A stretch of DNA of 12,387 bases from Clostridiales bacterium (GTDB lineage Bacteria > Bacillota > Clostridia > Peptostreptococcales > Anaerovoracaceae). The notes below the pieces were generated by a model. The model was not told where the DNA came from, ran no database searches, and was given only the letters and a program-made list of their open reading frames with translations. The stretch's first letter is position 1; every line of letters starts with the position of its first letter. The DNA is taken from contig JAAZLU010000065.1 in assembly GCA_012799165.1 (NCBI GenBank), forward strand, positions 1-12,387, in the 5' to 3' direction. The position numbers and the translations under genes were made by a program. Below, one piece after another: positions 7,565-12,387 of this stretch.

Positions 7565-8420
7565 TGGCTGACCTCACATTTTCGTATATACCTTCGTAAA
7601 TCTCAGCCTTGTTCATCGTATAAATATGGAAGGCTCTTATGCCGTTAGATATCAGATCTAATACTTGAAGGCTCGCAAACACGATGCCCGCTTGCTTCAT
7701 GGCTTCGGGATTGTTTCGGAATTTATCCGCCATCGCCAGGAGGGTGGGCGGAAGATTTGCGCCTGAAAGTTCCTTTATGCGCGAAATCTGCTGAGAAGAA
7801 GTAAGGGGCATTATCCCCGGAACTATGGGAACTTCTATCCCTATATCTCGCACCCTATACATAAAATTATAGAATATGCTGTTGTCGAAGAACATCTGGG
7901 TGGTAAGAAATTCCGCTCCCGCCTCTGCCTTTCGTTTAAGATTTTCAAGGTCGCTCTGCTTATCCGGGCTTTCGGGATGTCCCTCCGGATAGCAGGCTCC
8001 GCCTATGCAAAAATCCCCTTTGGATTTTATGTATTCAATGAGCTCAGATGCATATTTAAAATCCGTCTTCAGATCTTCTATGTCTTTGGGTAAGTCTCCT
8101 CGCAGGGCCATTATATTCACTATCCCGGCATCTTTAAGCTCAGCGAGCACCTTGTCGATGTCTTCCTTTGAGGACTGCACGCAGGTCAAATGAGCAAGGG
8201 GGGTCATTCCCAACTCGTCCTGTACATATTTTACTACCTTGACAGTATTGCCTGCAGTGTTTCCGGAAGCGCCATAGGTGACGGAACAAAAATCCGGTTT
8301 AAGCGCCGCGAGACTGCTTGTGCATTCCATAACCGAATCGAATGAAGCCCCCGGCTTGGGAGGGAACACCTCGAAAGATATGCTGTAATCATTTTCTTTG
8401 AGCAGTTTAGATATTCTCAT
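7554..8420 (-). CDS. metF: 5,10-methylenetetrahydrofolate reductase MetF
   Basis: Flavoprotein that reduces methylene-THF to 5-methyl-THF, the methyl donor used by MetH. The 288-residue length is that of a standard bacterial MetF barrel. Visible motifs: SFEVFPPKPG with the catalytic glutamate E17, HLTCVQSS (77-84), NIMALRGDLP with D109, and CIGGACYPEGHPES (138-151). First gene of a minus-strand operon followed by the reactivation protein and metH. The ATG at 8420 follows AAAGGAAG, and the leader closely resembles that of metH. No SAM, cobalamin or T-box riboswitch fits in the roughly 120 bp before the divergent rplM promoter, and no strong promoter is evident there. Confidence 0.96.
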   Translation of the reverse strand: MRISKLLKENDYSISFEVFPPKPGASFDSVMECTSSLAALKPDFCSVTYGASGNTAGNTVKVVKYVQDELGMTPLAHLTCVQSSKEDIDKVLAELKDAGIVNIMALRGDLPKDIEDLKTDFKYASELIEYIKSKGDFCIGGACYPEGHPESPDKQSDLENLKRKAEAGAEFLTTQMFFDNSIFYNFMYRVRDIGIEVPIVPGIMPLTSSQQISRIKELSGANLPPTLLAMADKFRNNPEAMKQAGIVFASLQVLDLISNGIRAFHIYTMNKAEIYEGIYENVRSAIGR

Positions 8421-8542
8421 ATTTTAAAGCTTCCTTTCTCTACAATTCTCTAAAGCGGTAAAGTCTCAAATTTGAATTGTTATTTTATCACATACATCTT
8501 TTAAATTCCATATTGCCATTAAATGCAAGCAAAATTTGGTGG

Positions 8543-8571
8543 TTGACAAGCCTGCGCATTGAAGATACAAT
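8543..8571 (+). promoter_or_regulatory. housekeeping promoter of the rplM-rpsI operon
   Basis: TTGACA (8543-8548), a 17-bp spacer, then TACAAT (8566-8571): nearly perfect sigma-A consensus. Transcription should start near 8578. The stretch 8421-8542, between this and the divergent metF, is A/T-rich and shows no gene. Confidence 0.9.
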
Positions 8572-8577
8572 GACCGA

Positions 8578-8782
8578 GCGCGATTGTTTCGCCTGCGGAG
8601 ATGCGATTAGATGAATCGATTTCGCGCAGATGTGAAACGGCGCAGGAATTCGAAAGGTACAGGCCCTGCGGGGCCCTAGGCCGAACTAACAGTAGTAGTG
8701 CCGAAAATTATGGCCGGCAGCCATAAGAGTAGGCGCCGAACGCGATGCGTATATGCATCCAAGTAGGCAGGGAGGTAGGAAA
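8578..8782 (+). promoter_or_regulatory. structured 5' leader of rplM, candidate L13 autoregulatory leader
   Basis: About 205 nt lie between the expected transcription start and the rplM ATG, with no ORF but several helices. CGATT/AATCG (8604-8618) is nested in GTTTC 8586-8590 / GAAAC 8634-8638. GGCCC/GGGCC pair at 8662-8675. TTATGGC/GCCATAA (8708-8726) is a perfect 7-bp stem. GATGC/GCATC (8744-8759) lies just before the ribosome site GGGAGGTAGG. GCCGAA occurs three times (8680, 8700, 8735). Bacillota L13 operons are known to carry an L13-binding leader; assignment here rests on position and visible pairing, not a model match. Confidence 0.55.
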
Positions 8783-9211
8783 ATGTCCAGTTACATTGCC
8801 AAGCCTTCGGAGATCGATAGAAAATGGTACGTGCTCGACGCTGAAGGCAAGACCCTCGGCAGACTCGCATCGGAAGCCGCATCGATACTCCGGGGCAAGA
8901 AAAAGCCGATCTATACTCCGTTCATCGATACCGGCGATTACGTAATAGTAATCAATGCCGAGAAGATTCAGGTGACGGGTAAGAAGGCGCAAAAGAAAAT
9001 CTACAAGAGCTATTCCGGATATCCCGGTGGGCTCAAGGAGGTAAGCTTCCAGGAGTTGCAGAAGAAAAAGCCTGAAGAGATTATAAGGCACGCGGTCAAG
9101 GGCATGATGCCCAAGGGTCCGCTCGGACGCAAGATGTACAAGAAGCTGAAGGTCTACGTGGGACCGGAGCACATTCACGAGGCACAGAAGCCCGAAGTGT
9201 GGGAATTTTAG
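8783..9211 (+). CDS. rplM: 50S ribosomal protein L13
   Basis: 142 residues from ATG 8783, the usual L13 length. The sequence starts [20 protein letters not shown]. It carries [34 protein letters not shown] and the L13 signature region around [20 protein letters not shown], ending [11 protein letters not shown]. It assembles early into the large subunit. An in-frame ATG at 8753 would add ten residues, but the strong GGGAGGTAGG at 8770-8779 places initiation at 8783. Followed after 17 nt by rpsI, the universal rplM-rpsI pair. Confidence 0.98.
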   Translation: MSSYIAKPSEIDRKWYVLDAEGKTLGRLASEAASILRGKKKPIYTPFIDTGDYVIVINAEKIQVTGKKAQKKIYKSYSGYPGGLKEVSFQELQKKKPEEIIRHAVKGMMPKGPLGRKMYKKLKVYVGPEHIHEAQKPEVWEF

Positions 9212-9228
9212 GAAGGGAGGAGTAAAAA

Positions 9229-9624
9229 ATGGCTAAATTGCAGTATGCAGCGACCGGCAGAAGAAAGTCTTCCGTTGCCAGAGTAAGACTCATTCCCGGC
9301 AAAGGAAACATCACGGTAAACAAGAAAACTCTCGACGAGTATTTCGGAGGGCTCAAGCTCCTCAAGAACGAGGTTAGACGCCCTCTGGAGATCGTAAGCT
9401 CATCGGGTAAGTACGATGTGCTCGCATCCGTCTATGGCGGAGGCACAACGGGCCAGAGCGGGGCGCTGCGCCATGGAATCTCCAGGGCACTTTGCCAGGC
9501 GGATCCCGAAAACAGAGCGGTGCTCAAGGCGGCAGGTTTCCTGACGAGAGACCCGAGAATGAAGGAAAGAAAGAAGTACGGCCTCAAGAAGGCTCGTCGC
9601 GCATCTCAGTTCTCGAAGCGTTAA
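9229..9624 (+). CDS. rpsI: 30S ribosomal protein S9
   Basis: 131 residues. N-terminal [19 protein letters not shown], the S9 signature [19 protein letters not shown] in the middle, and the basic tail ending FSKR. In S9 this tail reaches the decoding centre and contacts P-site tRNA. Ribosome site GGGAGG lies before ATG 9229. Co-transcribed with rplM and closed by a terminator about 20 nt downstream. Confidence 0.98.
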   Translation: MAKLQYAATGRRKSSVARVRLIPGKGNITVNKKTLDEYFGGLKLLKNEVRRPLEIVSSSGKYDVLASVYGGGTTGQSGALRHGISRALCQADPENRAVLKAAGFLTRDPRMKERKKYGLKKARRASQFSKR

Positions 9625-9646
9625 TTTAAGATTGACGACTACAATT

Positions 9647-9680
9647 ATGACGGCGGCAGCTCAGCTGCCGTCATTTTATC
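9647..9680 (+). terminator. intrinsic terminator after rpsI
   Basis: GGCAGC/GCTGCC stem with a TCA loop, extended by ATGAC/GTCAT around a three-base GGC bulge, then TTTTA. It separates the ribosomal operon from the selenoprotein operon. Confidence 0.85.
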
Positions 9681-9729
9681 TTACTAATGATATTTTTGTC
9701 GATTATTGTAATTGCCTTACTGTAATATT

Positions 9730-9759
9730 TTGCACAAGAATAACCAAGGATAATATAAT
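9730..9759 (+). promoter_or_regulatory. promoter of the selenoprotein pair
   Basis: TTGCAC (9730-9735), 18-bp spacer, TATAAT (9754-9759), in an A/T-rich stretch just after the rpsI terminator. The expected leader (about 9766-9858) contains two small hairpins: GTGAC/GTCAC at 9795-9807 and GTGCGT/ATGCAC (with a G-U pair) at 9825-9839. The second sits just before the ribosome site GGGAGGTGA. Confidence 0.75.
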
Positions 9760-9858
9760 ATAATTAATGGGCGTGCCGGGTTTATTCGGACAATGTGACC
9801 GCGTCACTGAAATCTCTCGCTAAAGTGCGTATTATGCACATAACGGGAGGTGATGCCT

Positions 9859-10149
9859 ATGAAAATAACATTGACTGAAGATTTAAAGGACTACATGATT
9901 CAGGAAGGGCGCAAAAATATCATCGTCGAGGTGAAGAACTGTGTAACCTGAGGAGGTGTCTCAAGGACTATATCGGCAGGTCTTGTCGATGACGACATCC
10001 ATGTAGATGAGAGATACTTTATGACGGAGCAGACCGAATTGGGTAAAATATATTTGCCCAAGAGCGGAGTTCGCTACGGGAGCGAAGTAAAGCTTTCGTT
10101 TATGAAGCTGCTCTGGATGAAGCGAATCTTTATCGATGGAATTTACTAA
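9859..10149 (+). CDS. selenoprotein, HesB-like / CC-Se motif type, copy 1 (TGA at codon 31 = Sec)
   Basis: 96 residues when the TGA at 9949-9951 is read as selenocysteine; no long standard ORF covers it. Residues 1-30 run MKITLTEDLKDYMIQEGRKN to VEVKNCVT, then U31, GGVSRT, and a C-terminal half ending LLWMKRIFIDGIY before TAA. The Sec motif is C28-V-T-U31 (CxxU). The paralogue at 10240 matches before and after the TGA (about half identical, counted by eye), and a SECIS-like hairpin follows. The layout (LTxxLKxYM, then VEV, then Cys/Sec, then Gly-Val and a C-terminal beta region) recalls the IscA/HesB scaffold, but the terminal CGC of IscA is absent. ATG 9859 is chosen because GGGAGGTGA (9845-9853) is correctly spaced; ATG 9853 overlaps that site. 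Role unknown; redox or metal-cofactor handling is inference. Confidence 0.85.
9972..9990 (+). promoter_or_regulatory. bacterial SECIS element, copy 1
   Basis: Seven-pair stem 9972-9978 / 9984-9990 (one G-U) closing the five-base loop GGUCU (9979-9983). The loop starts 30 nt from the U of the UGA codon. The loop sequence matches that of the E. coli fdhF SECIS, and the distance falls in the known bacterial range. It should bind SelB to deliver Sec-tRNA while also encoding SAGLVD. Confidence 0.8.
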
Positions 10150-10169
10150 ACCTTATGCATTCTGTTAAC

Positions 10170-10215
10170 GGGGGCGAGCCTCGAAAGGGGACGGCCCCGC
10201 TTTCAGAGGAAAGCG
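10170..10215 (+). other. hairpins between the two selenoprotein genes
   Basis: A perfect 7-bp stem CGCTTTC/GAAAGCG with AGAG loop (10198-10215), preceded by a weaker fold in which GGGG 10171-10174 pairs with CCCC 10195-10198 around a CCTC-GAAA-GGGG mini-hairpin. The two share C10198, so the outer pairs compete. No T-run follows, so this is not an obvious terminator. The strong stem ends 11 nt before the GGAGG of copy 2 and could affect its expression or RNA processing. Confidence 0.5.
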
Positions 10216-10239
10216 AGCACACAGCAGGAGGTGGTACTC

Positions 10240-10536
10240 ATGAAAATCATACTGACCAAGGATTTGAAGGATTATATGCTGAAAGAAGGCAAGAAGAATA
10301 TCTTTGTCGAAGTGGAGACGAGCGGATGTTGAGTGGGAGTCTTTAAGACTGTGCTGGCAAGTCTTGTCAGCGACAATTTCCGCCCGGACGAAAACGAGTA
10401 TATGACAGTTGAGACGGAGCTTGGCAAAGTGTTTTTACCCAAGCCCGGAGTCAAAGTCAAATACGATGACGAAATAAAATTTTTCCTGCAAAGACAGCTG
10501 TGGATTAAACGGATCGAAGTTACAGGAATTAGCTAG
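10240..10536 (+). CDS. selenoprotein, HesB-like / CC-Se motif type, copy 2 (TGA at codon 31 = Sec)
   Basis: 98 residues with the TGA at 10330-10332 read as selenocysteine; starts MKIILTKDLKDYMLKEGKKN and ends QLWIKRIEVTGIS before TAG. Here the Sec follows the Cys directly (S28-G-C30-U31-V-G-V), so the motif is CU where copy 1 has CxxU. TSGCU aligns naturally with the TSGCSG loop of IscA, putting C30 at a cluster-binding cysteine. GGAGGTGG ends about 6 nt before ATG 10240. Lies 90 nt after copy 1 with no promoter visible between, so a two-gene operon is likely. Conventional calling would start a 67-codon ORF at the GTG right after the TGA, which has no good ribosome site and would lose the active-site half. 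I recall the NCBI family name 'CC/Se motif family (seleno)protein'; membership needs a profile search. Confidence 0.87.
10353..10371 (+). promoter_or_regulatory. bacterial SECIS element, copy 2
   Basis: Seven-pair stem 10353-10359 / 10365-10371 (one G-U) with loop AGUCU (10360-10364), again 30 nt from the U of the UGA. The outer base pairs differ from copy 1 yet stay paired, which supports selection on the RNA structure. Confidence 0.82.
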
Positions 10537-10570
10537 AATACATATTTCATTGCACGCGGAGTGGGGCTCG

Positions 10571-10590
10571 AAAGAGTCTCGCTCTTTTTT
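10571..10590 (+). terminator. intrinsic terminator after the selenoprotein operon
   Basis: AAAGAG / CTCTTT stem with a five-base TCTCG loop running into six Ts, 34 nt after the stop codon of copy 2. The stretch 10591-10732 beyond it shows no gene or clear structure. Confidence 0.7.
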
Positions 10591-10732
10591 GTGCAGTCTA
10601 AGCAGGGTGAGGGTCCGCCTCTTGCGATGCAAATTCGGGGCGGGGGCTCATAATAAAGAAGTAGATGTGCGGAATCGAAGTAAAATTTCTGTTAAGTTTT
10701 CGCAAAAACAGTTTAATCTTTTCAACGATTGT

Positions 10733-10761
10733 TTGCGGCTTGGCTGTCAATAATATATACT
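10733..10761 (+). promoter_or_regulatory. promoter of the lipoprotein gene
   Basis: TTGCGG (10733-10738), 17-bp spacer, TATACT (10756-10761). About 55 nt of leader follow before the GGGAGGTGA ribosome site. Confidence 0.6.
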
Positions 10762-10823
10762 AATTTAGCATAGAGTGTCTTATTGCAAAATAACTGCCGA
10801 GCCAGGAGCCGGGAGGTGAAATT

Positions 10824-12071
10824 ATGAAGAAAATTTTAACTTTCTTACTGATAGCTGCGATGCTGCTTGCAGTGGGCTGCAAAAAGAATGTTAGCAGCGA
10901 CCCTGAAGTACCCGACAACAACGACCCGAGCGAAGTTGTTTCGGATGTCAAAGAACCTAGCGACAATACGAGCGATAATACCGGAGACAGCGATAACAAT
11001 CAGACGGGTACGGATGATACTCAAACACCGGGCACGGAAGATCCCGGCAAGATACTGCCGTTTTCCATGCCATACGACTATGGCGATAATGTCTTGGTTG
11101 CTCGCGACGAGGCGGAGCTGCGCACTTTGCGCTGGGCTCAGGCTGCGGCGCGCCAAGTTGCCTACAATAAGGGTTATTTCCCCTGCGAAATCGAGATTAG
11201 TTCGATCGATTCCCTGAATCTGGGCATGGCGGCCCAGGACGGAGAGATGGTCGAGATGTACAGGGTATCGTATGTTATGAGCTATAACTTTATGATGTAC
11301 GGCGAAATTGAGGGTTACGAGGCTACGGGCCGCGGGTACATTCCGAGCGATCCTTCCACCGAAGCCCTGCTCGCCCTGTATTTCGATGATTATAACGGGC
11401 AGAGATATACGGTTATGGCAGGATGCTTTAGCGAGGCGGATGCACGGGAGGCTGCTCTTTCTGCGGGAGACGATGACCCGCTTAATCCTTATCGCAAGCT
11501 CGCCGCAGAGGCCATGGAGGAGACCCAAAGCCTTGTAGAAAATTCGATTAACGCGAATTACGGTCCGGACAGATGGAATAACCACGCACTTATAGACGAG
11601 AGGATAGGCCTTCGCGTAATAGGTTACGAAACGGTGTTTGGCCCGGGCAGTCTGGATAACTTGGATTCGCTCGGAATTGGCTATCGCGAGGAGAGCTATT
11701 ACCAACCCGGACACGGGACTTACGACGCTTGGATGGGGTTTGACTATCCCACGCTTGACGGTTCGTCGTACTTTACGGGTCTCAGTGGCAATCAGGTTCT
11801 TCTGAGCGTGCATACGAGCAATCCGGAAGTTGAAACTCCGCTGGGGATTCATCCGGGCTCCACAAGCACCGAGCTTTTGGCCAAGTATCCCGATGCTGAG
11901 GCTGGCAGCCCGCCGAATCTGTATGGCTTGGGAGATAATTACTATTTTTACTGCCCAAGTTCCATCGACTACGAAGGCGAAGAAGAATGGAAATACAACG
12001 GCCCCACCCTGCTCTTCGAGATGGATGGGGATGAAGTGGTCGGCATATCGGCTTATATGTTGCTGGATTAG
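10824..12071 (+). CDS. predicted lipoprotein of unknown function
   Basis: 415 residues. The N-terminus MKKILTFLLIAAMLLAVGC is a lipoprotein signal peptide with C19 as the lipidated residue, so the mature protein should be anchored on the outer face of the membrane. Residues 20-76 are an acidic low-complexity spacer of D, S, N, T, P and E, probably a flexible stalk. The folded part (about 77-415) shows no motif I recognise. The last 80 residues, from LGIHPGSTSTELLAKYPDA to LLFEMDGDEVVGISAYMLLD, look like the small 'GI..G.s..el...yp' beta module seen in other Bacillota lipoproteins; that is an impression, not a family assignment. Only four cysteines occur, including C19. It has its own promoter and the strong site GGGAGGTGA before ATG 10824, so it is probably separate from the selenoprotein genes. 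Confidence 0.85.
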   Translation: MKKILTFLLIAAMLLAVGCKKNVSSDPEVPDNNDPSEVVSDVKEPSDNTSDNTGDSDNNQTGTDDTQTPGTEDPGKILPFSMPYDYGDNVLVARDEAELRTLRWAQAAARQVAYNKGYFPCEIEISSIDSLNLGMAAQDGEMVEMYRVSYVMSYNFMMYGEIEGYEATGRGYIPSDPSTEALLALYFDDYNGQRYTVMAGCFSEADAREAALSAGDDDPLNPYRKLAAEAMEETQSLVENSINANYGPDRWNNHALIDERIGLRVIGYETVFGPGSLDNLDSLGIGYREESYYQPGHGTYDAWMGFDYPTLDGSSYFTGLSGNQVLLSVHTSNPEVETPLGIHPGSTSTELLAKYPDAEAGSPPNLYGLGDNYYFYCPSSIDYEGEEEWKYNGPTLLFEMDGDEVVGISAYMLLD

Positions 12072-12161
12072 CTGCGCCGCGCACAGTATCCAGATGCGGA
12101 GCGAGGGCAGCTTTCAATAATAGTTGGCAATAATTTTTGAAATATCTAAAAGGAGTGGCAA

Positions 12162-12387
12162 ATGAAGCTCAATAACAAGCGAACCGTCCTGGTAGGTCTC
12201 GCATTCCTCTCGATCTGCGCATTTTGGCAGATGTACGATAATGTAATCCCTCTGATACTCACGCGGACATTCCACCTCAACGAGACTCTTTCGGGTGTAA
12301 TCATGGCGGCGGATAACGTGCTGGCCCTGTTCCTTCTGCCTTTCTTCGGCAGCCTCTCGGACAGGACCGAAACCCGCATCGGAAAGC
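12162..12387 (+). CDS. MFS transporter, N-terminal part (cut by window edge)
   Basis: 75 complete codons before the right edge, starting MKLNNKRTVLVGLAFLSICA. A first helix is followed by QMYDNVIPLILTRTFHLNETLSGVIMAADNV, a second hydrophobic segment LALFLLPFFGSLSD, and the motif-A-like GSLSDRTETRIGK. This arrangement is typical of the SLC45/GPH-like branch of MFS proteins in clostridia. AAAAGGAGTGG precedes ATG 12162. The substrate cannot be told from this fragment. It is unrelated in detail to the exporter at the left edge. Confidence 0.85.
   Translation, partial: MKLNNKRTVLVGLAFLSICAFWQMYDNVIPLILTRTFHLNETLSGVIMAADNVLALFLLPFFGSLSDRTETRIGK

Noticed and set aside
8421..8542. SAM, cobalamin or T-box riboswitch upstream of metF
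   Set aside because: The space is too short and A/T-rich, and none of the conserved cores of those RNAs is visible on the minus strand.
8753..8782. Upstream ATG giving L13 ten extra residues
   Set aside because: It falls inside the leader hairpin and lacks a ribosome site; ATG 8783 yields the standard 142-residue L13.
9853..9861. ATG 9853 as start of selenoprotein copy 1
   Set aside because: It overlaps the GGGAGGTGA ribosome site; ATG 9859 has proper spacing and matches the start of copy 2.
10333..10536. Separate 67-codon gene starting at the GTG after the second TGA
   Set aside because: No ribosome site precedes it, and it is clearly the C-terminal half of the paralogue pair; selenocysteine reading explains both halves.
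10550..10753. 67-codon open frame after the selenoprotein operon
   Set aside because: It crosses the terminator, lacks a ribosome site and has no protein-like pattern.
1..12387. CRISPR array, tRNA or rRNA genes
   Set aside because: No regularly spaced direct repeats, cloverleaf or rRNA-like sequence was seen; the only dispersed repeats are the four 38-mers.

Overview
The window looks like chromosomal DNA from an anaerobic member of the Bacillota (class Clostridia). The reasons are strong GGAGG-type ribosome binding sites, a methionine synthase split from its reactivation domain, a phi3T/Bacillus-type thymidylate synthase, an rplM-rpsI operon with a long leader, and two genes that need UGA read as selenocysteine. 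Genus cannot be fixed from the sequence. A selenium-using clostridial family with moderately high GC, such as Anaerovoracaceae, is a guess.

Layout, left to right. Positions 17-3890 (+) form a tight cluster: an MFS exporter overlapping thyA, then rlmB, then a dihydrofolate reductase overlapping rlmB by 4 bp. The reductase has an unusual C-terminal tail with five cysteines. Positions 3891-4417 are a gene-free convergent gap with four copies of a 38-bp repeat in alternating orientation, which look like remnants of mobile-element ends. Positions 4418-8420 (-) form a methyl-transfer operon, metF - MetH reactivation protein - metH. Positions 8543-9680 (+) hold a consensus promoter, a structured leader of about 200 nt, rplM, rpsI and a terminator.

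Positions 9730-10590 (+) are the highlight: a promoter, two tandem paralogous genes of 96 and 98 codons, and a terminator. Each gene is interrupted at codon 31 by an in-frame TGA. Each TGA is followed, at the same 30-nt offset, by a small hairpin with a (G/A)GUCU loop, as expected of a bacterial SECIS. The proteins align before and after the TGA and look like HesB/IscA-scaffold selenoproteins (the 'CC/Se motif' type). Ordinary gene calling would break both. A lipoprotein of unknown function (10824-12071) and the start of a second MFS transporter (12162 to the right edge) follow.

Functional logic: ThyA turns 5,10-methylene-THF plus dUMP into dTMP and dihydrofolate, and DHFR regenerates THF. 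MetF draws the same methylene-THF into methyl-THF, and MetH with its separate reactivation protein uses it to make methionine. Two operons competing for one folate pool therefore converge on the repeat-filled gap. The selenoprotein pair is transcriptionally separate; a redox or metal-cofactor role is inferred only from the Cys/Sec motif and the scaffold.
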